From NCBI GenBank assembly GCA_963930655.1, contig OZ005605.1:15135501-15199500 (forward strand): DNA of 64,000 nucleotides, written 5' to 3'. The stretch is from Myrica gale. Lineage: Eukaryota > Streptophyta > Magnoliopsida > Fagales > Myricaceae. The translations under genes were made by a program, and so were the position numbers. The notes below the pieces were generated by a model. It worked only from the letters and a program-made list of their open reading frames with translations. It searched no databases and had not been told where the DNA came from. Of the stretch, positions 22,659-37,600 are shown in pieces (the stretch's first letter is position 1; every line of letters begins with the position of its first letter).

Positions 22659-25600
22659 TCAATGTTGACCATGGCTTTTGCTTACAGAGTGGTGTTGAAG
22701 GAGCTTTTGATCACGAGTCCGGTGATCATCCTGCAAGAGCAAATTCCAATCAATGAATAAACTTTGATGCCAATAATCGAACAGAAAGGAAAAAAAATGA
22801 CTAAATGTGAACTGGCAGCATATGATACAGTGTCGAGTGAATTGCTCTTTGCATGAGATGCACTTCGAGCAAAAGACAAAACCAAACCTCACTTCCAAAT
22901 CTGCAGAAATAAAGGTTATCTACGTATGATTCAATAAGCAGTGGCTAGCTTTTATTTTTCCTGGGCGATTTATGTGCGCAAAAAGGCACGAGGAAAATGG
23001 AATTTGATCTGACTTTAAGCCCTTCCAAAGGGTGCACACCAGTCGAGCCAAAAGCTGATTGGCCAGTGGCTAATGTGGCATTTTCCTTCTCAGAAATGGT
23101 ACTTCATTAAATAAGCTACATCTCCCACACAAATTTCAACACTCCAACTAAGTCATGGCTAAAGCAAGTAAGAAGCAGAAACCGACACACCGACTCTCAT
23201 TGAATTGGGATCTGTAACCAGCACCAGCACCTGCACCTTGGAGTGGCTATAGGTTATTTCAGTCTAAAACACAGCACTCATGAAATCTGAAAAAGCACTC
23301 TAGTAAATACAAGCAATAACATTAACTTCTTAGTAGTCACCGTTTCAATACAAAGCACAAAAAAAGAACATTTAATAGGGTGGAAAAAATTCAAGGCAAA
23401 CCTTATACAAAGAAGCTGCTGATTCAGACTGTACTGTCTGAATTGCAATATTTCCAAGTGATCGCAAAGCATCCAGTGCATCTAGGGTTAATTGCCACCC
23501 ACAAAGCGCAATAGCATCAGCACTGGTGCTTGAACCACAGCTATTATTGCAACCAGCAGCTGCAACATTTCCATTCACCCAGGGGCAGAACTGGTTGTGA
23601 TGGACAATCGGGTCGAATTCCATAGTTTCCTCATAATTGCTTTCCCCTTTAGGAGGCCCTAAAAAATCTTATGGTGTTAATGCATTGCCAACAAACAGGT
23701 GAGCAAAAACACTAATGAGTAAAAACATTAAAGATTTACTGAGGTGATAAAAAAACAGCTAATTTGTATAGAGCAATCGAACAAGCCCAACCAGCAACTA
23801 GAGATGTATGCATTATATGGACAGAAAGCAAACAACCTGGATCATTAAAAAGAATGGTATGAACACAATAACTAGCCAAACCCATGAAAATAACATTTCT
23901 CAAAGAAAAATGGACACTATGTCACTCTAAAGCATGGGAGAAAACTATGGTATGGACCTTCCCCTTTCAGTGGAATATCTTGAGGAAAGGATTAATGTTC
24001 GAGGTCTTAGGTAGTGGGGAAAACTGCATAGACTTGGAACTAAAATGTATATAGCTTATGGACGTAAAGATGAAAATGAACCAGGTTGAATGGACAGCTC
24101 AATAGCCTCTTGATTTTTTTTGATGAAATATTACCAATACCAACAAAGTAGAAACTAAATGACAACGGAGGACAGAGTCAAAATAAAAATGTGGCCAATA
24201 CTAGTCTGAATTAATCCAGGATGTGCTTAGTCATCCATTCTTTGCATCAAAAGACACTGCTAGATGCAGATTTGACACAGTGGAATCAAGAAGGTGATGC
24301 AGCAAAATTGTTTTTGAGTCTTGGGTCAGTGACATGTGACTTGATAGTTTAGATCATGGTTATATAAAGAGCAGTGGCAGGCTGATATAGGTAAAATTGA
24401 GTTACGATGGAAGAGATTTTGAAACTTCAAAAAGTGATGGAATTGCATGCAAGGCTTTCCCTAAAATGAACCAGCAACTGCAAAGGACAAGAAAAAGAAA
24501 TGTTCGTTACACTCACCACACGGAAAATTCCATGCTGCAGCCCACCATGTTACACTTATAAGAGGCTTGTGTATAAAAGTGACCCCCCCCCCCCTTTTCC
24601 TGTTATATATTTGTAAATTGAATACGCTGCCCCTGCACCTAATGACTTTTGAACTCACCCTTCACTTTGTTTCTACAAGAGGAGGTGGCACCATTTGAGT
24701 TAAAGGTTGGCAAAATAAGCAAGTCCTTATGTTCAATCATATAGGTTCAGATTGAAACAGTGACTCAGCAACCGTGACAAGTCCAGGGTAGAGCTGTAGA
24801 AGGTAATAACTTCCAAAAGAAATCTCCAATAAAAAAATACAATATGGCATTGGTATTTATTCCATATGTCCTCAGCCCACGGTACATACTGAGATTCTCT
24901 TTTCAATTAGCATTGTCAAGCCAGCAAAAGAGGAAGGAAAACAGACAGTGACCTTACAAAGAAAAAATAGTACAAAAATAATGTAGTACCCTCCTCCCTA
25001 TTGGGTGGTGCTAGATAGGAATAAGAAAGTGAAGACTAAGAACCAGAAAAAGTGCAGGGCATAAAAGCTGAGAAATCAACAAGGTCACATCAATAACCAG
25101 CACCATTTGCAACTACATAATCTGAATCTAGGTACATGCAATTTTAAGTTCATAAAAGAAGATTTACCAGCATTTGTAACCTCTTTCTTCGATGTTTTAT
25201 AACCAGAGAACACATTAGCATTGCAAGAAAGAGAAGGGCGGGCATTGTTCTCTGGTACGAACTTGTCACTTTGACCTATCTTTTCACCACTTTCAGCAGA
25301 TTCAGTTTTAGCAGAACCATCAATTTTTGAACTGCTGTCAGCCCTTCCAACAGATCGAGATAAAATTTCCTGGCTATCACCATGGGGATCTTCCCTATTA
25401 ATTTCATCAGGTACAATTTCATCCATTAGTCCAGGATCTGGAGCAGATTCACCAGTCTGGCCCTGATTTTCACCATCTTCGGCTCTAGGTTCTACATCAC
25501 CGACCACACTATCAGCTCTATGGACGGAGACATCAGCCCCATGGATTTCAGCCTCATGGCTAGCACACATCCCAACACTTCCCCCACTAATTCCAAAACT

Positions 25601-28600
25601 AAACCCATCTCTGGCTTGAACAGTCACAGTCTCAGCATTGAAAATTTCTTCCCCATCATTTGTACTACTGACACCCATCTCTCTAGCGACTGCAGCAGCT
25701 GGTTGGAAACCAATGCTCTGCTGTGCTTGGTTACTATAATTTAATTCCGATGTATCATTCATGTCCAAATTGCCATATATACTAGACGAGGGGAAATGAA
25801 CATCATCAACATCTCCAGGATAATTTTCAACACTTTCCATAGAGTCACCATTTGCACTATGGCAACCAGTATCCATTGCAATGACAGATGATGCACGTGC
25901 AGAATCCCTAGCCGATTGGATCCCTATAAGCTGGTCACTTCCTTGCCGAAACGGAGCAACTTTACTGCCATCTGGGTATATCTCAAAAGCCATTGAATGG
26001 CTAGGACCTGCACCAGATGTATCTCTATGATATGGTGAACAGAAAGTATCAATTATATCAGAGTCACGCGCACGTTTTGAAGGCCCTGCTGAATATTGTC
26101 TACCATCTGTGACTTCATCACCATCACGATCAATGACAGTACCTTCGACGCTATCAGCTTGCTGAATCCTTAAGTGTGGCCTATAATTTGAGCTTCCACC
26201 TTTCTCCAAGCTCCGCTTACGAGAACTGGGACCCCGTGATTCATATGAAGTAGCACGGTCACCAACCTCACTGCCTGCAGGCTGCCCAATCATTAAGTCC
26301 CTACCCATATCTGCATCATGAATGTTTTCAGTCATCATTGTCCTGCCAAACTGCGTACAAGGTAAACCCCCTGCCATTGTAAGATTCAAATCAACCTCTA
26401 TATTTGGCATCAATTTCCCATCGTTGGTTGTTGCAACTTCATCCCGGTCTCCAGTATGTTCTCTTTCCGTATCATCAACAGCAACCCAACCACTAATTCC
26501 ACTGGCTGCACTTACTCCACGTGTTAATCCCATTTTTTTGCTTGCATCAGGAATATCAATGTTGTTGGGAGTGAACCGAGCAGGTCGAGGGAGCATTACA
26601 AAATCGGATATCCTGACTGTGGCACCGCATAAGCTACAATCCAGCAAAGGTGACCTGTACTCATGTCTAGAATCCTTAACTAACACTTTACTCTTCCCAG
26701 TATCCTTTTTAGCTGCAGCAGACAGTGGTTTCTTGCCTGTTCCAGGATCCAGCGATAGATGGACCTGGGCCTGGTTGGGGCCAACAGACCATCCGTTCCT
26801 AGCTGATTGAGCAGAATGTTCTTCGCAGTCCTGAACATTTAAAAGCCATCTCGGTTCCCATCCACACAGGCTTATAAGCTTCTGGGACTGCATACAGAAA
26901 GAGACATAATTAGTATTAGTAAATAGATAAAAACAAAGAAACTAGTCAGTAAGCATTACAGCCAACAAAAAGTACTCACCCGAGAATATAAATAGAATGT
27001 CCCGTCTTGAGAAGTTTGAAGTTCTGATATACTCTCTTGTTTAATATCTACTTCCCCTGACAAAAAGCGATCAACCTGCGTGCCCCGGGAAACCCTAATT
27101 TTCTCAATAGCTGATGCGGCCACAATAGGAAGAGATTGAAATTGCACAAGTCCATCACATCTATCCTTATATCCCCCAATTAGAGCAGACTGAGGAGTTG
27201 GAGGAAACTGCACCAAGCTCTCTGGGCAGCTATTTCCCCGCCATGGACAACTGACGTTATGCATAGCATCCAGCTGTTTGGCAAAGGCTTCAGCAGCACT
27301 TTGAACTTAAGCCATGAAAGAAAGATGAACATGAAGTTAAAAAAGATCAATCCACAAGGACCAGATCATTAACTTTTTGAGGAATCTTCACTTCTAAATC
27401 CCGAACTATTACCCAAATGTCATTTATAGGTCTACAATACGAATTTCATCACATTTAAGATTCAACGGTTAAAATGTTTAGAAAATAGGCTACGTGACAC
27501 AAAATAGACAGTTGGATCCTTTGACGGAGCAAACATTAATAAATTTTGGTAGTTTGAGGGCTCAATGAGACAACATTGATAGTTCACAAACTCAAAATGA
27601 TATTCGACCTATAGTACAAGGGCGAAAATTGATGTTTTCCCTAACCTTTTCCTGACTCAAAGTGAAATTTGGTAAACGGCGAGAAAACACCGCATGAAAT
27701 AGAGATATAAAAAAATATGAAAGAGAAAATTACACTTTGCCCTTTCTAAACTACCACCCCATTTGCAATTTGCTCCCACGACAATTGAACCCCCCCGGGG
27801 GGCACTTTGAACTAAAGCCATGAAAGGAAGATGAACATGAATTTAAAAAAGATCAATCCAAGACCAGATCATTAACTTTTTGAGGAATCTTCACTTCTAA
27901 ATCCTAAACTATTACCCAAATGTCATTTATAGGTCCGCACCACGAATTTCATCACATTTAAGTCCAACGGTTAAAATGTATAGAAAATAGGCTACGTGAC
28001 ACAATATAGACGGTTGGATCCTATGGCGGAGCAAACATTGCTAAATTGGTAGTTTGAAGGTTCAGTGTGACAACATTGATAGTTCAAAGACTCAAAATGA
28101 TATTTGGCCTATAGTTCAAGGGTAAAAATTGAAGTTTTCCCTAACCTTCTCCTGACTAAAGTGAAATTTAGTAAACGGCGAGAAAGCACCGCATGAAATA
28201 GAGATAATAAAAAAATATGAAAGAGAAAATTACACTTTTCCCTTTCTAAACTACCACACCATTTGCAATTTGCTCCCTTGAGAACTGACCTTGAGAACTG
28301 ACCGACCCCCCCCCCCCCACCCACTTTGAACTTCAGCCATGAAAGAAAGATAAGCATGAAGTTAAAAAAGATCAATCCGGTGCCAGATCATTAACTTTTT
28401 GAGGAATCTTCACTTCTAATTTGTACGCTATTACTCAAATGTCATTTATAGGTCTGCACTACGAATTTCATCACTTTTAATATCCAACGGTTAAAATGTA
28501 AAGAAAATAGGCTACGTGACACAATATAGACGGTTGGATCCTATGACGGAGCAAACATTGATGAATTTTGGTAGTTTGAAGGCTCAATGTGACAACATTG

Positions 28601-31600
28601 ATAGTTTAGAGACTCAAACTGATATTTGGCCTATAGTTCAAGGGCGAAAATTGATGTTTTCCCTAACCTTCTCCTGACTCAAAGTGAAATTCGGCAAAGG
28701 GCGAGAAAGCACCACATGAAATAGAGAGAATAAAAAAATATGAACGAGAAAATTACACTTTGCCCTTTCTAAGCTACCACCCCGTTTGCAATTTGCTCCC
28801 TTGACCACTGGCCGACCCCCCCACCCACTTTGAACTTCAGCCATGAAAGAAAGATAAGCAGGAAGTTAAAAAAGATCAATCCGGTGCCAGATCATTAACT
28901 TTTTGAGGAATCTTCACTTCTAATTTGTACGCTATTACTCAAATGTCATTTATAGGTCTGCACTACGAATTTCATCACTTTTAATATCCAACGGTTAAAA
29001 TGTAAAGAAAATAGGCTATGTGACACAATATAGACGGTTGGATCCTATGACGGAGCAAACATTGATGAATTTTGGTAGTTTGAAGGCTCAATGTGACAAC
29101 ATTGATAGTTTAGAGACTCAAACTGATATTTGGCCTATAGTTCAAGGGCGAAAATTGATGTTTTCCCTAACCTTCTCTTGACTCAAAGTGAAATTCGGCA
29201 AAGGGCGAGAAAGCACCACATGAAATAGAGAGAATAAAAAAATATGAACGAGAAAATTACACTTTGCCCTTTCTAAGCTACCACCCCTTTTGCAATTTGC
29301 TCCCTTGACCACTGACCGACCCCCCCCCCCAGCACTTTGAACTTCAGCCATGAAAGAAAGATGAACATGAAGTTAAAAAAGATCAATCCACAAGGACCAG
29401 ATCATTAACTTTTTTGCGGAAACTTCATTTATAAGTCCTGAATTATTACCCAAATGTCATTTATAGGTTTGCACTACGAATTTCGTCACATTGAAGATCC
29501 AATGGTTAAAATGTATAGAAAATAGGCTACGTGACACAATATAGACGGTTGGATCCTATGACGGAGCAAACATTGATGAATTTTGGTAATTTGAGGGCTC
29601 AATGTGACAACATTGATAGTTCATAGGCTCAAAATAATAGTTTGCCTGTATTTCAAGGGCAAAAATTGATGTTTTCCCTAACTTTGTCCTGACTCAAAGT
29701 GAAATTTGGTAAACGGGAAGAAAGCACCCATGAAACAGAGATAATAAAAAATATGAACGAGAATTTTTTTTTTGATGAATAACCTCTAATATTATTAAAA
29801 AGAAAAGAAAAAGAGAGATCAGTACAAAGGTTGTAATAATCTCACTCAGAACATACAAATGAAAAAGCTAACGAAATCAAAATAATCCAAAAAAGACCCT
29901 CCCAGTACAGCAGTAACCCAACAATAAAGGGAAAGAAGAAAAGTATCCTGCAAATGAGCCGAAGAATTGGCAGAATTCTGAAAGCATCGGGTATTCCTTT
30001 CCCTCCACAAACACCACCACAAGCACGAATGAATCATCTTCCAAATTGCCTTAGCCAAAGGGTCCTTAAATTTCTTTTTCCAACTCTGTAAAACTCCCAC
30101 TACTGAAGCCGGCATTACCCAATTTAACTGACTAATACTGAGAACAAAGTTCCACAATGCAGACGCCACCGAACAATGAAGCAAAAAATGATCAATAGAT
30201 TCAGCATCACCCTTGCACAAATAGCACCAATCAATCACACATATTATCACTTCCCACACAAAGAATGCAACTCTCATAGGGACTTTACTCCTCCATACAT
30301 CACGCCACAGAATCAAACTCAAACTATCCCCACGGAGAAAATTGTAGAATGACTTAACTGTGAATCTACCATCTTTGGAACCCACCCAAACCACCTTATC
30401 AGAACCACCTCTCCTAATAACATGAGCATAAATAGTGCTGAAAAATGACAAACTCCGATAATTCCCAATCATTAGGACTTCTAGTAAACTGAAGATTCCA
30501 TACAATATTGGCATCCCCAACCTCCATACCATCAACAACACGAACAAACGGATCCCGAGCCAAAGAGAAAACAATGGGAAAAGAGTAACAAAGTGGTCTA
30601 TCACCACACCATCTGTCATGCCAGAAACTAACACTCTGACCCGATCCCACATCATAACGAATATGGCGATGAAACACATTCCACCCATTACTAATATGTT
30701 TCCAGAGACTTACTCCATACGAACCCCGCAAAGTTCTTGTACCCCAACCATCCTCCTCGACTCCGTATTTAGCTTCAATGATCTTCCTCCAAAGGCTATC
30801 CCTCTCATTAATAAACCTCCACAACCACTTACCCAACAATGCTTGATTGAAGATCAACAACCGTCGCAAACCCAAGCCCCCCTTATCCAATGGAGAACAC
30901 ACCTGCTCCCATCTCACTAAATGAAATTTATGATCATTATCATCACTACCCCATAGAAAATCCCTCTGCAATTTCTCCACTTTTTTAGCAACTGAAACAA
31001 GCAACGGATAAAGAGACAATAAATATGTAGGAAGACTAGAAAGAGTAGATTTAATCAAAGTAAGTCTACCTCCCTTAGATAAATACATCCTTTTCCAACC
31101 GGCCAACTTTCTCGCCATCCGTTCCAATATATCATCCCAAATCCGAAGACTCTTGTAAGTAGTGCCCAGAGGAAGACCCAAATAAGTCATAGGCAAAGAT
31201 GATACGTTACAACCCAAAATACTAGCCAATTCAGAAACACCTTCAACCCTACCAACAGGAATCACCTCTGATTTGGTAAGATTTACTTTTAACCCCGAAA
31301 TTGCTTCGAAGCACAAAAGCAAACAATGCAAATGTCTAAATTGATTAATATCCGCTCCCATTATGACAAGGGTATCATCAGCAAATAATAAATGAGAAAC
31401 AGTAATCTGAGAATCCTCCCTACCTCCAACCCGAAAACCTTCAATTCCCCCACTAATAGACAACTGAGACATCATCTTGGAGAATGCTTCCATAACAATA
31501 ACAAAAAGTAATGGGGAAAGAGGATCACCCTGTCGCAGACCTCGAGAACTTCCAAAAAACCCTTCTGGAGAACCATTAACAATCACAGAAAATTTGACCG

Positions 31601-34600
31601 TCGAGATACAAAACTTAATCCACCTACAACACCTCTCCCCAAACCCACATCTCATAAATCAAAAAATTCCAATTGACATGATCGTAGGCTTTTTGTATAT
31701 CCAATTTACAAAGCATACCTAGAATATTCTGTCGTAGCTGGGCATCGATACTTTCATTTGCTATCAACACTGAATCCAAAATCTGCCTACCCTTCACAAA
31801 TGCATTCTGAGATGAAGAAATAATCTTATCCAAAAAACATTTTAATCTATTAGCCAAAACCTTAGCAAGGATCTTATAAACACCTCCTACTTAGCTAATA
31901 GGACGAAAATCTTTCAAATCCACCGCCCCGGGCTTTTTGGGAATGAGCACAACGAAAGTAGAATTGAAGCTACGAGCAAATCGTCCATGAGTCCCAAACT
32001 CATTAAAAACCAAAAGAACATCACTTTTAATCACTTCCCAACACGACTGATAAAATGCTAAAGAAAAACCATCTGGTCCCGGGGCTTTATCCCCATTAAA
32101 GGAACGAACCACGGAAGTTACCTCCTCCTCCTCAAACCTCCTCTCCAGGAAATCCGCTTCTTCTCGTGAAATAGACTAAACTCCAACCCGTCCAATATGG
32201 GCCTCCATGAATACGATTCAGAATACAACGAGGTATAAAAAGACCCAATTTGTGTAGCAATGTCAACTGGATCCTCCTTGAGCCATAATGCCCTAGATTT
32301 CTGTCGCCAACTAATTTCCTCCGAATCAATCAACTGATCTAATTGTCTGCACACCTCCCTCTTCCTCATCAACCCATCCACATCCAATGACTCATCCTCC
32401 CTCCTGCTGCCCATCGATCAAAGAAAGCTCAGCCAACAAAGCTGACTTACGTCTACCAACATCCCCAAAGACTTCTTTATTCCACACTATCAGATCTTGT
32501 TACAACGCCTTCAATTTCTTACTCAGAACAAAACTAGGCGAACCCTCAAAAACATAACTTCTCCATTTATCCCCAACCATCTCCACAAATCCATCCTCCT
32601 TCAACCACATGTTCTCAAACCGAAAAGGTTTCTTTCCACTCGCCACTGTAGCACATTCCAGAAAAATAGGAAAATGATCATAATAAATCCTTGGTAATTG
32701 ACCCCATTTGCAATTTGCTCCCTTGACAATTGACCGACCCCCCCCCCCTCCTCCACCACCACCACCACCACCCACCTTTCTAAAAAAACTACCAACTTTT
32801 TACAAAGTCACCCTAACCATTGGAGGAGAAACTTGCAAAAAGTTGGTAGTTTATTGCCAACCAACAGTTAGACCTTACTTTAGGGGGCAACTTACAAAAA
32901 GTTCAGTATTTTGGGGAGGGGTCCCTTGCCAAGAATGGTAGTTTATAGGGTAAATCACAACTGGGATGATAGTTTAGGATGGTAAAATGTAATTTCCCAC
33001 CAGTAAATGAATACCATTTGAAAGGGACTACGGAAGTATTAAGTCATTCATAAAATAAACAAAAAACTGTCCCCACAGCTTGATGGAGGTTGGCTGCTAC
33101 AGAGAAATCACTACTCAATAAAAGATGCAGCATTTACAAGTGAATGAGGGAGCCTGAATTAAGTTGCAGTTAACTGTATTTTCCTCCTCCCCCCTCCCCC
33201 CTTTTCTTTTCTTCCTCTGATAACTTGACCGCCTATCTTCCAAGCTGTCAGCTGCCTTTAGTTCAATCACTTGAAAGTTTTGCCATATATAACAGGTTTT
33301 GTTTTCTTGATAGTACCTCTAACAGACTCTGATACGAGAAGATTTTCTTCTTTTGAGAAAGGGGAAAAAAAAGGAATGGAAAAATAAAACAAAAACAAAC
33401 AGTTCAATTGAATTGCCATACCTTCAGTTGGGCTCCAAGATGGTAGCAATGAAAAGCTCAAGTGTGATCCACAAGATTCACATTCGATCTTATCGACATC
33501 AACATTCATCCAACCTCTCTGAGCACAGGTCAATGAACTGATAACCTAAAACAAGTTGAAAAAGAAATGGTGAGAATGCCTCAAAGTAGCCTTGAATCTA
33601 TGTCTCAAAGCAAAGAAAAATTATGGTGAAGTCAAGTAACACAATTTTAAAATGAAATAGCATCTTTTCACGATTGATTTTTCAACTGTAGCTAGCATCG
33701 TTGGGCTCTGGCCTTCACATTACCAGATAAACGTCTATGTTCATCTTTTCATGGGAAGCAAACATTATGAATGGCAGTTAGCCGATACCAACTTTTTCTT
33801 TAGAAGGTAGCACTGGTGTTTCACTGCACACATACAGAAGCGATCAGCTTGGAGACTTCAGTTGTCATCATTTAGTTGCAATCCATTACGTTAAATTTAA
33901 TATCATGTCCCGTAACTTTTCCCCTTTTGATGGGAAAAGATTGGCAATCGCATACATAAAGGCCTTTGTGTGATCTATCAAAAATCTAGGATCAGCAAAA
34001 ACCATTAAAATATAAGCAGCTTCTGAAGCTTTGAGGGTGAGATTGCCCTCCTCTTCCCTAGTGTGAATGCTTACACAACCTACCATTGATTTCCCAGGCA
34101 CTTCCCCCCCCCTTTTTTTTCCCTTCTCCACTTATTATTTTAAGGATTCATTAATTCTTCAGTCCCTATGGTTTAACTTTTTCTCAATTTGGTATCTCAT
34201 TTTTTATTCTTCCATAGGGAGTCCCTAGGATTAACTACTTGTCCCAAAAAGGTCCTTCTGTCCAGAAACTAACAAAAAAGTGTCACTATTAAGCGACCTG
34301 GGCTGACTGAACCCAGACGTCGACTGATATTTGTTAGTGACGTGTTTTCTACTAGCCACATAGGCATATTTTGTCAATTGCAACGCTGAGATTGGACAGA
34401 ATGATCTTTTTGGAATAAATAGTTAACCCCATGAACTCGCATGGGAAGAATTAACAGTGAAAGACTGAATTGGAAAAAAGTCAAACAACACCGACTGACG
34501 GATTAATTAAGCCTTGTCTTTTTTTTTTGATAAGTAAGCACAATTTAATTAAAAGAGAGAGGAAAAGGTGAATTCAGTACAAAGACTATACTGAAATCAC

Positions 34601-37600
34601 TCTAAGCATACAAATGAAGAAACTAAGGAAATCAAAAAAATCCAGGAAACGACCCCCCAACAAAGCATTAGCCCAGCGGAAAAGAGAAATGACCACATCG
34701 TCCTGCAAACTCCCTAGAGATCTTTATTCCACATCGTCCTGCGTGTATCATGACTACCCCAAAGGAAATCACATTGAATTTTCTCCATCGTATTCGCTAC
34801 CTCCGCCGGAATAGGGAACAAAGAAAGAAAATAGGTAGGTAAGCACGAGAGCGTAGATTTAATGAGAGTTAACCTGCCACCCTTGGAAAGATACGTGTTT
34901 CCAACCAGCCAATCTACGCTCCATGCGTTCCAGAATCTCATCCCAAATAAGAAGGTTCTTGAAAGATGCACTAAGGGGGAGACCAAGATACTTCATGGGC
35001 AAAGAGGAAACACCACAACCTTAGATACCCGCTAGCTCCCCCACATTATCCACCATACCAACAGGGATCACCTCAGATTTAGATAAAATAATCTTAAGGC
35101 CTGACACCACCTCGAAGCAAAGTAGAAGACATTAGAGACAACAAAACTGACTCGCACCCGCCCCACACATCATAAGAGTATCATCAGCAAATAGGAGATG
35201 CGAAATAGACATCTCACCTCTTGAGCCCCCGCCAACCTGAAAACCATCCAAACTACCATGTAACACCGCCCTCCCCATCATACGACTAAATGCCTCCATA
35301 ACAATAACGATTAACGAACAAAAGGGAGGAAAATGATCCCTTTGATGTAAACTACGAGAGCTACTGAAAAAACCTTCATGGGATCCATTAACAATCATTG
35401 AAAACTTCACCGTCGAAATACAAAAAAAAGATCCATCTACACCATCTCTCCCTGAAACAGCATCTCCGGAGAAGATAAAGTAGAAAGTTCCAATTCAAAT
35501 GGTTATAGGCTTTCTGGACATCTAACTTGCAAAACATTCCAGGAATACTAGTCCTTAATCTGGAATCAATACATTCATTAACCACCAACACAATCCAGAA
35601 TGTGTCTCCCCTGAACAAAAACATTTTGAGAGGGAGAGATAATATTATCAAGAACAAGCTCCAATCTATACGCCAACACCTTGGTTAAAATCTTGTACAC
35701 CCCTCCCACAAGATTGATAGGCCGAAAATCCTTCAAATCAACCGCACCAGGTTTCTTCGGGATAAGGACAATGAACGAAGCATTCAAGCTTCGAACAAAC
35801 TTCCCTTCCCTCGCAAATTCATCAAACATCAGCAAGACATCCCGCTTCACCACATCCCAACAAGATTGAAAGAACGCTGGAGAGAAATCATCTGTACCCA
35901 CAGCCTTATCCCCATTAAGGCTCCTCACCACGCTGAACACCTCCTCATCATCAAAAGGCCTTTCAATCCACTTCGCATCCTCCCCCGAAATGCTATCAAA
36001 CTCCAACCCATCCACCAAAGGGTGCCAACCAAACGGTTCCATATACAAAGAAGAGTAATAATTAACGATCGCCTCAGAAATCATCAACGGATCCTCCACC
36101 ACTTCTCCCTCAAACTCCAAACTAGAGATCGAATTATTTCTCCAGTTGGAATTAGCATTTCTATGGAAGAATTTGGTACAACGGTCCCCCTCCTTGAGCC
36201 AAAGAGCCCAAAACTTCTGCCTCCAACTAATTTCCTCAAACTCAATCAACCAATCTAACTCTCCAAAAATGACCAATTTCCTCTCTTCACCCTCCACATT
36301 CAGGATACCCCCTCATCCAAATCATCAAGAGACGAAAGCTCTTGCATTAATGCCGATTTGCGAAAACTTAAATCCCTAAAAACCTCCCTATTCCAAACTT
36401 TAAGATCATTCTTCAATGCTTTCAACTTCATATGGAGAACAAAACTAGGAGCCCCACTATACTCATAACTCTGCCACCACTCCCTCACCCTGTCTACAAA
36501 CCCATCAACCTTAAGCCACATGTTCTCAAAACGAAAAGGCATTTTAGAACTCCCCGACCTACCACCTTCCAACATAATCGGGAAGTGATCCGAATACAAA
36601 CGAGGAAATCTTCTATGAATAAGATCCGGGTACGCTGATTCCCAACAAGAGCTAACCAAAAAAGTTCAATCCTAGAACAAGACTGAGAAGATCTCCCATT
36701 GGACCACTATATGCCCCCCCCAGTCAATACCAGATCCACCAAATCACACTCAGCGATGAAATCCGATAACTCCATCATCGCACTCCTATAGCCCCCAATC
36801 CTCGACCATTAGCTCGGAAAGCGAGTAACATTAAAATCTCCCCCTATGCACCAAGGAAGACTACAGAAAGAGCAAATCTCTGCCAGCTCATCCCACAATA
36901 ACCTCCTACACCTATCATCGTTTGGACCGTACACCCCAAAAAACGTCCACAAAAAATATCCACAACATTCTTGAACATCACCGAAATAGAAAAAGAACCA
37001 ACACAAGATTCGATCATCTCCATTACCGGAGAATCCCAAAGAATCAAAATCCCTCTCGATGCTCCCTCGACCGCCAAACAACACCACCTAACATGAGGCT
37101 CACCCCACAAACTCCACACTAAAGCCCTCGAAATAGACGTCACCTTAGTCTCCTGAAGACAAACTAAATTTACCCTCCACCCTCTCAACAAATTGCCCAA
37201 CCGCAAACATTTTGACATATCATTCAAACCCCTCACGTTCGAACTAATAATTTGAGGCTTCATAGGACACTTCACCAGATCAGCTTCATGCCCTTCACAG
37301 AAGACCCCTACCAACTGCCGAAAAGACTCCACCATATCCAGAACCCAACTAGAATGAACTCCCGATCCTGCACCCACCTCCAACTCCTGTGTGGCCAAAA
37401 GCATTCTTAAGGGCTCAGCATTACACTCAGATTCCCCACTATCAACAACCAACTCCCCACCCTTGGCAGCACACCTACTCAGCTCAAGAGACTCCAAGCT
37501 CAGCGTCCCACCCCCTACAGGATACCATGGGCCTTCTTGCACCTCCATAGCCACATCTAAGTGTCCATCCAGCGCAGAAGGGGGTGGAATAGCCCCCTTC

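Noticed and set aside
25520-26810. Plus-strand open stretches inside ILP1 exon 5
   Set aside because: Antisense shadows of the long minus-strand coding exon.
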